Shown here: piece by piece, positions 25,924-35,400 of the stretch | Layout of the letters: every line of letters begins with the position of its first letter | How positions within the stretch are numbered: the stretch's first letter is position 1 | From: Brachybacterium huguangmaarense | GTDB lineage: Bacteria; Actinomycetota; Actinomycetes; Actinomycetales; Dermabacteraceae | Direction: 5' to 3' | NCBI RefSeq assembly: GCF_025725725.1 | Contig: NZ_CP107020.1 | Location: 434,001 to 498,000, forward strand | DNA: 64,000 nucleotides | Program-made: the position numbers and the translations under genes | Notes under the pieces: model-generated | The model's database searches: none | What the model was told of the DNA's origin: nothing | What the model saw: only the letters and a program-made list of their open reading frames with translations

Positions 25924-27297
25924 TCACTTCGCGATCTTGTCGTACTCCGCCTGGGCCGTGGCCTGGGCGTCGGTGAGCGCCTGCTGCGGGGTCTTGTCAC
26001 CGTTCATCGCGGCGCCCGCAGCGTTGGCGACCGCCTCGTCGATCGTCGCCCCCACCGGGGACGCACCGCGCGAGACCGGATGGTCGAGCACGTCGTACAT
26101 CGCCGTGATGCTCTGGTCGAAGTCCGCGTCACCGGTCTCGGTGACGTGCGCCTCGCGGACCGCCTGGTCGGCGGCGGGGACACCGGTGAACAGGCCCGTG
26201 TTGAAGCCGCCGTCGGTCTCGACCGTCTTCGCACGGGCGTCGCCCGCCGCGGCCCACGCCTCGTCGGAGGTCGCGTCGACGATCCACGCGCACGCCGCGG
26301 TCGGGTTCTTGGCGTTGGTCGGGATCGCGAGTGCCGAGCCTCCCGACATCGCGAACGGCTGCCCCTGGGAGTCACGCATCGGGATCGTCACGATGTCGAC
26401 GTCGTCCTTCGTGCCGGCGAGCACGTTGAGGTACCACTGGCCCCAGATGCCGCCGCCGGTCGCATCGGTGACGTACTGGTTCTCGTCGCCGAACACGTCC
26501 CAGGTCTGCTTGAACGACGTCACCTCGGCATAGCCGCCCTGGGCGTCCATGAGCCGCTTGAGCCACTCCATGGCCTTCACGTTCTCGGGCGAGTCGAGGG
26601 TCGGGGCGCCGCTCTCGTCGGACTCGGCGCCACCGAAGACGTGGAACCACTGGACCATCGATCCGGGGACGTCGGGATCGAAGCCGAGCTGGATCGGCTT
26701 GCCGCCGTCGAGCTTGGCCATCTTCTCGACCGTGGAGACGAACGCCTCCGGATCCGAGGTGTCGAGCATGTCCTCGGTGACCCCGGCCTGCTCCATCAGG
26801 CGCTTGTTCATGATGATCATGCTGGGCTGGAAGAACTGCGGTGCCGCGTAGACGTCGTCGTCGACGGTCACCTCCTGGACGATGGCCGGGTACCAGTGCT
26901 TGGCGGGATCGACGCTCTGCGCGTCGAAGCACGCGTCGAGCGGCATGATGAGGTCCTTCTGGGCGTACGTCGCGATGGCCGAGCGGTCCATCTGCACGAC
27001 ATCGGGCACGTTGCCGGAGGCAGAGAGCGCGACGAACTTCTGCGGATCGAAGCTCGAGGTGTCCATCTGGACGTCGACATCCGAGAGCTGCTGGGCGGCA
27101 TAGTCCGAGCGGGACTTGCCCACCTCGTCGTCGGGGTTGTAGCCGAGGGTCTTGAGCGTCCCGCTCGGCTCGGCGGAGAAATCGGCCTTGTCCGTGTCGC
27201 CACCGCTCTTGCCGCATCCGGCGAGGGCGATCGTGACGCAGGCGCCGGCGGCGAGCGCGCGGGCGAGAGGACGGGAGAAGAAAGAGGTGGGCGACAT
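25924..27297 (-). CDS. Carbohydrate ABC transporter substrate-binding lipoprotein
   Basis: Family-1 extracellular sugar receptor, 457 residues. The signal peptide ends in the lipobox LAGC near residue 27. Family features include NVPDVVQMDRSAIATYAQKD, the YAAPQFFQPSMIIMNKRLMEQAG stretch in which the first lobe contacts the ligand, and SGGSALAIPTNAKNPTAACAWI in the second lobe. The C-terminal half has the expected helix with TPQQALTDAQATAQAEYDKI. The ATG has an AAAGGTG ribosome site six bases upstream. It is transcribed toward the permease operon rather than with it, and carries the same operator-like sequence in its promoter, so co-regulation is inferred. Confidence 0.93.
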   Translation of the reverse strand: MSPTSFFSRPLARALAAGACVTIALAGCGKSGGDTDKADFSAEPSGTLKTLGYNPDDEVGKSRSDYAAQQLSDVDVQMDTSSFDPQKFVALSASGNVPDVVQMDRSAIATYAQKDLIMPLDACFDAQSVDPAKHWYPAIVQEVTVDDDVYAAPQFFQPSMIIMNKRLMEQAGVTEDMLDTSDPEAFVSTVEKMAKLDGGKPIQLGFDPDVPGSMVQWFHVFGGAESDESGAPTLDSPENVKAMEWLKRLMDAQGGYAEVTSFKQTWDVFGDENQYVTDATGGGIWGQWYLNVLAGTKDDVDIVTIPMRDSQGQPFAMSGGSALAIPTNAKNPTAACAWIVDATSDEAWAAAGDARAKTVETDGGFNTGLFTGVPAADQAVREAHVTETGDADFDQSITAMYDVLDHPVSRGASPVGATIDEAVANAAGAAMNGDKTPQQALTDAQATAQAEYDKIAK

Positions 27298-27346
27298 CGC
27301 AGCACCTTTCGGGTGAGGCCGCGGACGGCGGCGACGGGGCGAAGGG

Positions 27347-27364
27347 GAAGTGCTTCGGATGCTA
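27347..27364 (-). promoter_or_regulatory. -10 box and candidate LacI-type operator, binding-protein side
   Basis: On the minus strand TAGCAT is followed by two bases and GAAGCACTTC. An operator just after the -10 box would block initiation when occupied. The plus-strand reading GAAGTGCTTC is identical to that at the permease promoter, where the same two-base gap follows the -10-like hexamer. Confidence 0.55.
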
Positions 27365-27676
27365 GCCGGTCTCGACCGAGCGCGGCTCCTCCCGACCGGT
27401 AGGTCCCGGTGCGCAACCCACTGTCACCGTCCGAGGCGGGGCTGCTGAGATCTGGCGCTCCACGGCGGAGCGGCGCCTCCAGAGGGCTCGCCCGGCCGCA
27501 GACCGCCCGTTCTTCGCACCGTCCCCGTCCGTCCGCGTGGCGCCCCCGTCCGCGTGGTTCGCGTGGCTCTCCCGTCCGCGTGGCTCGCGTGCCGCCCTCG
27601 TCCGCGTGCCGCCCTCGTCCGCGCGGCGCCCCTCGCCCGTCTGCGTGGCGGCTCGCGGGACGGCCGCGCGCCGAAA

Positions 27677-28708
27677 TCAGGCGCTCTTCTTCCCTCTCGT
27701 CGTCTTCGTGGACGTGGTCGACGACGTGCCCGCAGTCTTCTTCGACGACGCGGAACTCTTCGACGATGCGGTCTTCTTCGACGATGCAGTCTTCTTCGAC
27801 GGCGCAGTCTTCTTCGTCGATGCCGTCTTCTTCGTCGTTCCCGAGCGCCTCCCTGCCCCGCCCGATGCCCCCGCCGATGACTCGCTCTTCTTCGCGCCCG
27901 CTCCCCCGCGCTTGGCGAGGCTTCCCTCGAGCGCGTCCATGAGGCTCAGCACGGTGCCGCCCGAGCCGGAGCCGCCCTTCTCGTCGCCCGGGTCGGGCTT
28001 CCGGCCGAAGGTCGCGGCGGTGTCGAGGGCATCGCCCTGTTCGAGCTTGTCGTCGATGAGCTCGCGCAGCTCCTCCTGGTACTCGTCGGTGAACTCCTCG
28101 GGATGGAAGTCGCCCGCGAACTGGTCCACGAGCGCCGCTGCCATCGTCTTCTCCTTGTCCGTGACCTTGGCCCGCGAGTTCACGGCCGGGAAGTCGACCT
28201 CACGCACGTCCTCGGGCCACCGCAGGGTCTGCAGCAGGAGGAGCTTGCCGTGCGCGCGCAGCACGCCCAGGTGGGTCTTGGAGCGCAACGTGAAGCGGAC
28301 CACGGCGGTCAGCTCGCTGTCGGCGAGCGTGGACCGCAGCAGCAGGTAGGACTTGGGGGACTTGGCCACGGGCTCGAGGAAATAGGCGGTGCCCAGCAGG
28401 ATCGGGTCGATCTGCTCGCCGGGCACGAACTGGACCACCTCGACCTCGTCGTTGTCCTCGGCGGGCAGGGCGTCGAGCTCCTCGTCGGTGAGGATCACCG
28501 TCTTGTCGCCGTCGTCGTAGGCCTTATCGATGTGCTCGTAGTCGATGATGCGGTTGCAGACATCGCAGCGGCGCTCGTAGCGGATCCGCCCGCCGTCGTC
28601 GTCGTGGACCTGGTGGAAGGAGACGTCGTGGGATCGGGTCGCGCTGTACAGCTTGACCGGGACCCCCACGAGGCCGAACGAGATCTCACCGCTCCAGATG
28701 GCACGCAT
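27677..28708 (-). CDS. ku: DNA end-binding protein Ku (bacterial NHEJ)
   Basis: Homodimeric ring protein that binds double-strand break ends and recruits LigD. The core starts with MRAIWSGEISFGLVGVPVKLYSA, a nearly invariant bacterial Ku N-terminus, and contains RCDVCNRIIDYEHIDKAY, YFLEPVAKSPKSYLLLR and the DFHPEEFTDEYQEELRELI C-terminal bridge. Residues from about 265 to 343 form a Lys/Ser/Thr tail with repeats of KKTASSKK, encoded by roughly 24-base tandem repeats; basic tails in other bacterial Ku proteins assist DNA threading. TTCAAT lies six bases before the ATG with no ribosome site, so a leaderless mRNA is possible. It is divergent from ligD across a 650-bp gap. Confidence 0.95.
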   Translation of the reverse strand: MRAIWSGEISFGLVGVPVKLYSATRSHDVSFHQVHDDDGGRIRYERRCDVCNRIIDYEHIDKAYDDGDKTVILTDEELDALPAEDNDEVEVVQFVPGEQIDPILLGTAYFLEPVAKSPKSYLLLRSTLADSELTAVVRFTLRSKTHLGVLRAHGKLLLLQTLRWPEDVREVDFPAVNSRAKVTDKEKTMAAALVDQFAGDFHPEEFTDEYQEELRELIDDKLEQGDALDTAATFGRKPDPGDEKGGSGSGGTVLSLMDALEGSLAKRGGAGAKKSESSAGASGGAGRRSGTTKKTASTKKTAPSKKTASSKKTASSKSSASSKKTAGTSSTTSTKTTRGKKSA

Positions 28709-29358
28709 GGCCCCATTGAACCCGCCGGCCCCGGGGCTGGCCAGGGCCGCAGGGGCGCAGCGACCGGTCGGCCGCACGGGGCGGCCCCCGGTGGGGGCGC
28801 TCGGCGGCGGCCGCACGGAGGCTGTGGCTCGGCGATGCCACCGCACCGCCTGCTCGAACCCCGAGTCACCGAGGCGTGGGCGCGCCTGCCCGGCCCGCGC
28901 GGCCCCCGCGTCAGGGAAAGGTGCGGCCTCACTGTCCCCTCGACCTGAGTCACCGAGGCGCTACCGCCCCCGCCTACTCGGCGCGTTTGTCGCGGAAGGG
29001 ACGCTGGTGATGTGCACTGGCTATATAGCCACAGCACATCACCAGCGTCCCCTGCTCGACCACCGACCCCGGTACACGCACCCTCGGTGGCCCGGGCACT
29101 CCCCCACGGCTCGCCCCCCCAGCCCTCTGTCTACCTCTACCGGTCAGGCCCCTGCCCACGCCCCGTGCACCGACGCACCACCCGGCCTTGTCAGCACCCC
29201 GTGCACCACCGTGCCGCGCCCCACGCCCCACGCCCCACGCCCCAATGCACCTTCCCGCTCACCACCCACTCCTGCCACCACCCACCCCTGTCCGCGCCCC
29301 CCGTGGACCACCCGGTCGGGCAGGTGACGTGCCGTGTGTCCTGGGGCACAGTGGTGGC
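28709..29358. other. Gene-free gap between ku and ligD
   Basis: Contains a 54-bp palindrome, described separately, and a 14-bp direct repeat GAGTCACCGAGGCG at 28863-28876 and 28947-28960. The ligD-proximal half is C-rich with runs of CACGCCC. A GTGACG hexamer, 17 bases and CACAGT end six bases before the ligD ATG, a possible leaderless promoter. No credible gene was found. Confidence 0.6.
28998..29051. promoter_or_regulatory. 54-bp near-perfect palindrome between ku and ligD
   Basis: The outer arms GGGACGCTGGTGATGTGC and its exact reverse complement enclose a second perfect palindrome, TGGCTATATAGCCA, with only a two-base mismatch (AC opposite CA) between the two parts. The centre is at 29024/29025. 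As DNA it offers a symmetrical binding site with a TATA core; as RNA it would fold into a 25-bp hairpin on either strand. Its position midway between the two NHEJ genes suggests a role in both, but a mobile hairpin element is also possible. Confidence 0.85.
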
Positions 29359-32142
29359 ATGGCAGCCTCACAGCAGCAGATCGAGGTGGACGGGCACCAG
29401 CTGAAGCTCTCTCACCTCGACAAGGTGTTCTACCCGTCGACGGGCACCACGAAGGCCGAGGTCATCGACTACTATCGGCGAGTCGCCGGCGTCATGGTGC
29501 CCGAGGCCACGCGGCGCCCCGCGACGCGCAAGCGGTGGGTGGACGGGGTCGGCACCGCCGATCATCCCGGCAAGGTCTTCTTCCGCAAGGACCTCGAGGA
29601 CTTCGCACCGGACTGGGTGCCGCGCGAGGACATCGAGCACAAGGAGGGCACGTCCACCTACCCGCTCATCGACGAGCCGGCCGTGCTCGTGTGGCTCGCC
29701 CAGCTCGCCGCGCTCGAGATCCACACCCCGCAGTGGCGCTTCGGCCCCCGCGGCACGGCGCACAACCCGGATCGCCTGGTGCTCGACCTCGACCCGGGCG
29801 AGGGCGCCTCCCTGGCCGACTGCGCGGAGGTCGCGTTCTGGTGCCGCGAGATCCTCGAGGGCATGGGCATGGACGCCTTCCCCGTCACGAGCGGCTCCAA
29901 GGGCATCCACCTGTACTCGCCGCTCGACGGCTCGGCCACGGCGGACGAGGTCGACGAGGTCGCCCATCGCCTCGCGGCCGCTCTCGCCGACGACCATCCC
30001 GATCGGGTGGTCAGCGAGCAGCGCAAGACCCTGCGGCGCGGCAAGGTGCTCGTCGACTGGTCGCAGAACAACGGCCACAAGACGACCGTGTGTCCCTACT
30101 CGCTGCGCGGGCGGCTGCGGCCGACGGTCGCCGCGCCGCGCACGTGGGACGAGCTCGAGGATCCCCGGCTCGCGCAGCTCGAGCTCCCGGAGGTGCTCGA
30201 GAGGGTCGAGGGCGGCGACGACCCGATCGCGGCGCTCGGCCTGCACGACAGCGGGGCGGAGGGGTCGGGTAGTTCGCACGGAGCAGACGGATCGAGCGGG
30301 TCGCGCAGGTCAGGCACGTCGCGCGGAGCAGACGGATCGAAGAAGTCGCGCAGGTCGGGCACGTCGCGCGGGTCGGGCACGTCACGCGGGTCGGGCACGT
30401 CGGGCGGAGCCCACGGCAGGCACCGGGAGGCGGCCGCGACGGCGTCGGCGTCCGAGGCCCGTGACCGGCTCGAGGTCTACCGCTCCAAGCGCGACGCGTC
30501 GAAGACCCCGGAGCCGGTCCCCGAGCAGGGCGAGCGTCCCGTCCCGAGCGACGTGCCGATGTTCGTCGTCCAGGAGCACGACGCCTCCCACCTGCACTGG
30601 GACGTCCGGCTCGAGCACGACGGCGTGCTCGTCTCGTGGGCCGTGCCCAAGGGGCCACCGCTCGAGATCGACGAGAACCGGCTGGCGGTGCAGACGGAGG
30701 ACCACCCCCTGGCCTACGGCACCTTCGAGGGCACGATCCCCGAGGACGAGTACGGCGGCGGCACGGTGCGCATCTGGGACACCGGTGCGATCGAGGTCGA
30801 GAAATGGCGCGACGGCCAGGAGATCATCGTCGTCTGCCACGGCCGCGACGACGGCGGGCTGGGCGGCGTGCCGCGGCGCTTCGCGTTCATCCACACCGGT
30901 CACATGGGCGGGAAGAAGACGGCGAAGGACCAGAAGAACTGGCTCCTGCACCTCATGAAGGACCAGCCCGAGGCCGATGCCCCCGCACCGGCGCCCGTCG
31001 CGGGCCGGGCAGGGACGGCCGACGGGGCAGCACCGAGCTCCCGCGGCACCGGCCGCTCCCACGCCTCACGCCGCGCCCGCGCCTCCGAGACCTCGAACGC
31101 CTCCCGCGACACCCGTCCCGTCGACTCCGCCGACGATGCACGCCCCGCCGAGGAGCCGGGTGATGTGCCGTGGCCGCTGCCGCCCATGCTCGCGACCCTC
31201 GGCTCGCGTGCCGACATCGACGAGGACGAGTGGGCCTTCGAGATGAAGTGGGACGGGGTGCGGGCCGTGTGCGCGGTCTCGGCCGACGGCGTCGCGGTGT
31301 CCAGCCGCAGCGGCAAGGACATGACGGTCACGTTCCCCGAGCTGGCCGAGCTCACCGAGGCGGTCCACGAGGACGTGCGAGCGCGCGGCACGACGATCCT
31401 CGACGGCGAGGTGGTCACGCTCGACGCCCACGGACGGCCGTCGTTCTCCCACCTCCAGCATCGGCTCGGGCTCACGCAGGAGGCCGACGTCGAGCGGGTG
31501 CGCGAGGGCACACCCGTCACGCTCATGGTCTTCGACATCCCGTACCGCGGGGGCGAGTCCCTGCTGCGCACCCCCTACCGCGAGCGGCGGGACGCGCTGT
31601 TCGACGCCGTCTCCCCCACCGAGCACGTGCAGCTGCCGCACGCCGATCACGGCGACGTGGACCATGCCGTCGGGGTGAGCAAGGAGCTGCAGCTCGAGGG
31701 CGTGATGGCCAAGAAGGAGTCGAGCGTCTACCTCGCGGGCAAGCGCACGCACACCTGGATCAAGCTCAAGAACGAGCGCCATCAGGAGGTGGTCGTGATC
31801 GGCTGGCGCCACGGCAAGGGCGCCCGCTCGGGCGGCATCGGCTCCCTGCTGATCGCGGTTCCCGGCGACGACGGCGCGCTGCACTACGCGGGCCGCGTGG
31901 GCACGGGCTTCACCGACCGGGACCTCGACGAGATCGCCGGCACCCTGCGATCGCGGGCGCGCAAGACCCCGCCGGTCGACGACGTGCCCGCCGCGGATCG
32001 TCGCGACGCCGAGTGGGTGCGTGCGGATCTGGTGGGCGAGGTCCGCTACGCCGAGCGCACCGACGACGATCGTCTGCGCCACCCGACCTGGCGCGGCTGG
32101 CGCAGGGACAAGGAGGCGCCCGAGGTGAGCTGGGAGGGCTGA
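29359..32142 (+). CDS. ligD: ATP-dependent DNA ligase LigD (POL-PE-LIG)
   Basis: Multifunctional NHEJ enzyme of 927 residues in the Mycobacterium domain order. The polymerase/primase domain comes first (about 1-300), with VLDLDPGEG carrying the catalytic Asp pair and SGSKGIHLY. The phosphoesterase domain follows (about 400-560) with VQEHDASHLHWDVRLEHDG and EDEYGGGTVRIWD, which contain its His/Asp metal ligands. The ligase domain (about 605-927) has the nucleotidylation motif EMKWDGVRA, LDGEVVTLDAHGRPSF, and LEGVMAKKESSVYLAG. The POL-PE linker holds SGTSRG-type repeats of roughly 80 residues. No ribosome site precedes the ATG; a leaderless start is likely. Confidence 0.96.
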   Translation: MAASQQQIEVDGHQLKLSHLDKVFYPSTGTTKAEVIDYYRRVAGVMVPEATRRPATRKRWVDGVGTADHPGKVFFRKDLEDFAPDWVPREDIEHKEGTSTYPLIDEPAVLVWLAQLAALEIHTPQWRFGPRGTAHNPDRLVLDLDPGEGASLADCAEVAFWCREILEGMGMDAFPVTSGSKGIHLYSPLDGSATADEVDEVAHRLAAALADDHPDRVVSEQRKTLRRGKVLVDWSQNNGHKTTVCPYSLRGRLRPTVAAPRTWDELEDPRLAQLELPEVLERVEGGDDPIAALGLHDSGAEGSGSSHGADGSSGSRRSGTSRGADGSKKSRRSGTSRGSGTSRGSGTSGGAHGRHREAAATASASEARDRLEVYRSKRDASKTPEPVPEQGERPVPSDVPMFVVQEHDASHLHWDVRLEHDGVLVSWAVPKGPPLEIDENRLAVQTEDHPLAYGTFEGTIPEDEYGGGTVRIWDTGAIEVEKWRDGQEIIVVCHGRDDGGLGGVPRRFAFIHTGHMGGKKTAKDQKNWLLHLMKDQPEADAPAPAPVAGRAGTADGAAPSSRGTGRSHASRRARASETSNASRDTRPVDSADDARPAEEPGDVPWPLPPMLATLGSRADIDEDEWAFEMKWDGVRAVCAVSADGVAVSSRSGKDMTVTFPELAELTEAVHEDVRARGTTILDGEVVTLDAHGRPSFSHLQHRLGLTQEADVERVREGTPVTLMVFDIPYRGGESLLRTPYRERRDALFDAVSPTEHVQLPHADHGDVDHAVGVSKELQLEGVMAKKESSVYLAGKRTHTWIKLKNERHQEVVVIGWRHGKGARSGGIGSLLIAVPGDDGALHYAGRVGTGFTDRDLDEIAGTLRSRARKTPPVDDVPAADRRDAEWVRADLVGEVRYAERTDDDRLRHPTWRGWRRDKEAPEVSWEG

Positions 32143-32495
32143 GAGCGGGGATTCCAGCGGGGGCTCGACGGACGGGCCGCGGCCCGGGCGGCTGCGTGGG
32201 CGCCGGCTCGGCCTCTGCGACGTGCCGCCTCGGCTCGAGTCCGCTGGCGGACCGTGGCGGCACCGTCAGGGTCCGCCAGCGGGCACAAGCCGCTCGGACA
32301 GCCGTGTCCCGGCGCCTCAGCAGCTCTGCGCAGCCGCCCGACCAGCTCTGAGCGGCGCCGGACCAGCCCGGCCCCGCCGCCCGACCAGGCCAGTCCCGGC
32401 ACCCGACGAGCCCAGTCCCGCCGCCCGACCAGCCCAATCCCGGCACCGGACCAGCCCCGTCCCGCCGCCCGTGCCGACCCGCCCAAATCGGGGGT
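32143..32495. other. Gene-free gap with tandem repeat after ligD
   Basis: Lies between the ligD stop and the convergent nuclease stop. Apart from five 22-bp repeats it holds an imperfect inverted pair, GGACCGTGGC and its neighbourhood, near 32250-32280. No gene or T-rich terminator is seen. Confidence 0.5.
32361..32470. repeat. 22-bp tandem repeat, five copies
   Basis: Five contiguous 22-base units of the shape GACCAGCCCaGTCCCGcCgCCC, with alternating CCGCC and GGCAC in the last part, which hints at a 44-bp higher-order unit. Confidence 0.8.
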
Positions 32496-35400
32496 TCAGC
32501 CGCGGCCCATGAACGTCACATCCGTGGTCGTCGCCATCCGATGCAGAAACGCCGCCATCGCATCACGATTCACCGACACCACCGGACGAAACGTGCCATC
32601 AGGCCATCCCGTCGCAATACCCTCCCCCTTCAACCACGCCACCTCCACCGCGAACTGACCACCCACCGGCACATCCCTGAACGGCGCCGACACCGGCACA
32701 TCCACCACCGGACTGCCCGCATACCGATACAAGAACGCCGCCATCGCACCCCGCTCGATCGGAGCCGTCGGACGGAACGTCCCATCCGACCAACCCCTCG
32801 CGATCCCGTTCTGATACGCCCAGATGATCGCCTCATAATGCTCCGTCTGCGGCGTCACATCCGAAAACGGCTGCGACCGCGGCACCGTCACCTTCGGCGA
32901 CCCCGCCAACCGATACAGATACGCCGCCATCGCATCCCGACCCACCGGAGACACCGGACGGAACGTCCCATCCGGATACCCCCTCGCGATCCCCTCCCCC
33001 GCCAACCACATGATGTCCTCGAAGAACATCGTCCCCGACGACACGTCCGAGAACGTGAGCGCGGGCTGTCCCTCGCCGGCCTTCATGCCGACGACGAGGG
33101 GGTTGTGGTCGGAAGCGCCGTAGGGGCCGTCCTCGTAGAGGTTCACGGCGTTGTTGCGGTAGCGGCTGTACTGGGTCATCGGCGACTCGGGGCCGTTGAT
33201 CGACCAGTCGGACGCCCCCGTCAGGCGCTCCATGGCCGACTCGTTGGCGAGCACGTGGTCGAGGGAGCCGACCGAGCCGCTGAAGCTGTACGACCAGCCG
33301 TCGGGGTCGAAGTGGTCGGCGACGTCGGTGTACCCCGCGTCGTAGAAGACGTGCAGCGGGTCCTCCTGGGTGTAGGCGTTGAAGTCGCCGCCCAGCAGGA
33401 CGTCGTCGACGCCGAGCTCCTCCTGCGTCGTGCTCACCCAGGCGGCGAGCGCGTGCGCCTGGTTCAGGCGGGAGGTGCGGGAGTTGCCCTGGACCGGGTC
33501 GGCGGGCAGGTTCGCGTCGGCCGCGTCCTTGGAGCTCTTGGACTTGAAGTGGTTGACGACGAAGAAGAACGGCTCGCCCTGGGCGCCGGCCTCGTCGACG
33601 GGCACGAACACCTGGCCGATGGGCTCGCGTGCGTTGGAGAAGGCCGGGTCGCCGGCGAGGATCTGCGCGTCGCCGACGGGCTGCGCCTGGGCGGGCTTGT
33701 AGATGATCGCGTTGGTGATGGCGTCCTGGCCGCTGTCGACGCCGAGCCTCTCGTAGGCGGGCCCGGTGGGGATGTAGGCCCACGTGCCCTCGCCGTCGCG
33801 CTCGTTGAGGGCGTCGACCAGGGTCGCGGTGGCCTCGTCGGGGGTCTCGCCCAGGCGCGCCGAGTTCTCGATCTCCATCAGTCCGGCGACGTCGTTGCCC
33901 GAGCCGCTGATCGCCGCGACGATCTTGGTCTCCTGGCGGTCGAGGCTCGCCGCGTCCCATGCGCCGCGCAGGTCGCAGCCGCCGCGCACGTTGGTGCCCT
34001 CGCCGTCGAGGTTCGTGTACGGGGTGCAGCCGGGGGTGTCCTCCCCGAGCGTCGTGAAGTAGTTGAGCACGTTGAAGGTGCCCACCTGCAGATCGCCGCC
34101 GACGTCGCCGGGTGCATCGGTGCGCGTGTTCTCGATGTCCACGCCGTCGGTGTCGTGGGATGCCCAGGGGGTCGTGGGGTCCAGGCGCCACGAGCCGAAG
34201 GAGTAGGTGACGACGACGGGCTGGGTGAAGGTGGGGTGGGCGCCGACGCGCACGGGCTCGTCGACGGTCAGGTAGCTCATCGGCTCGGTGGGCTGGGCCT
34301 GGAAGTCGGTGGCCCTGGCGTCGTCGAGGATCACCTTCTGCGCGGCCTGCGCGGTCAGGGCGGCGGTCGCGTCGGCGCCGGGGCGCATGACGTCGCCGGG
34401 CTGGCGCAGCGGCTCGTCGCCGATGGCGAGGGTGATCTCCCCGTACTGCTGCGCGGGGTACACGTCGGTGACGGTGAAGTCGCCGGGTCCGGGCAGGTAC
34501 AGCATCGACTCGAGGCTCTCGCGCTGCGCCTCGTCGGTGGGGAAGGCGGAGAGCGTGACGGGCACGACGGGGTCGAGCGCGGTCTCGGCGTCGGCGAGGC
34601 CGCTCGCGGCGACGGTGAGCTGGGTCAGCCCGTAGGACTCGGAGACCGTGCCGGTGACCTGCACGGAGTCGCCGATCGCGACGGAGCCGACGGTGGCGGG
34701 CGAGCTGATGAACAGGGCCGTCGAGGCGGGCGTGCCGGACAGGTCGAGGGCGCCGCCCGTGCCGCCGGTCTGGATGACGTAGCCGTCGAGGCCGCCCGTC
34801 GCGTACACCGCGGTCACGACACCCTCGGTCGTGACGGCCGTGCCGGCGTACGGGGAGGTCGCGCCCGTGCCCTGGATGTCGGCGATCGGCACGACGTCGC
34901 CCGGTTCGGGGTCGGGGCCCGGGTCGACGGGGCCGCCGCCGCTCGTGGACTCGGGGGTCGGGGCGCCGGCCACGAAGTCGGTGGAGTTCTCGCCGGTCGC
35001 GGCGACGCGCGAGATCGAGGTGGCGTTGGTCGTGGCGGGCGCGGGCGCCTGCCCGGAGAAGGTCGTCGCGGAGCCGCCCCAGCCGACGAGGTCGAGCACG
35101 GCGGGGTCGCTCGCGCAGGCCGTCGCGGTGCACTGCAGGGTCCCGCTCGTGTCGGACAGGGCGAAGACGCCGCCCGTGCCGCTCGCCGCGATGGTTCCCG
35201 TCGCGTCGGGCGTGGGCAGCGCCTGGGTGCCCTTGGCGCCCTGGGCCAGCTGGATGAGGTAGGTCGAGCCGGCCGGGATCGAGCCGGTCAGGCGCATCGT
35301 GTTGCCGGCGGAGAACGCGCCGGTCGCCGAGGAGTACTGGAGCGACCAGCCGTCGATCGACACGTCCTCGTCGGTGGTGTTGCGCAGCTCGACGAAGTCG

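Noticed and set aside
28709..28980. Possible N-terminal extension of Ku
   Set aside because: The frame stays open upstream but the invariant Ku N-terminus begins MRAIW at 28708, and a TTCAAT box six bases upstream fits that start.
29041..29340. CACGCCC-rich segment that could be taken for a CRISPR-like or tandem array
   Set aside because: The units are irregular, short and unspaced; there is no repeat-spacer structure.
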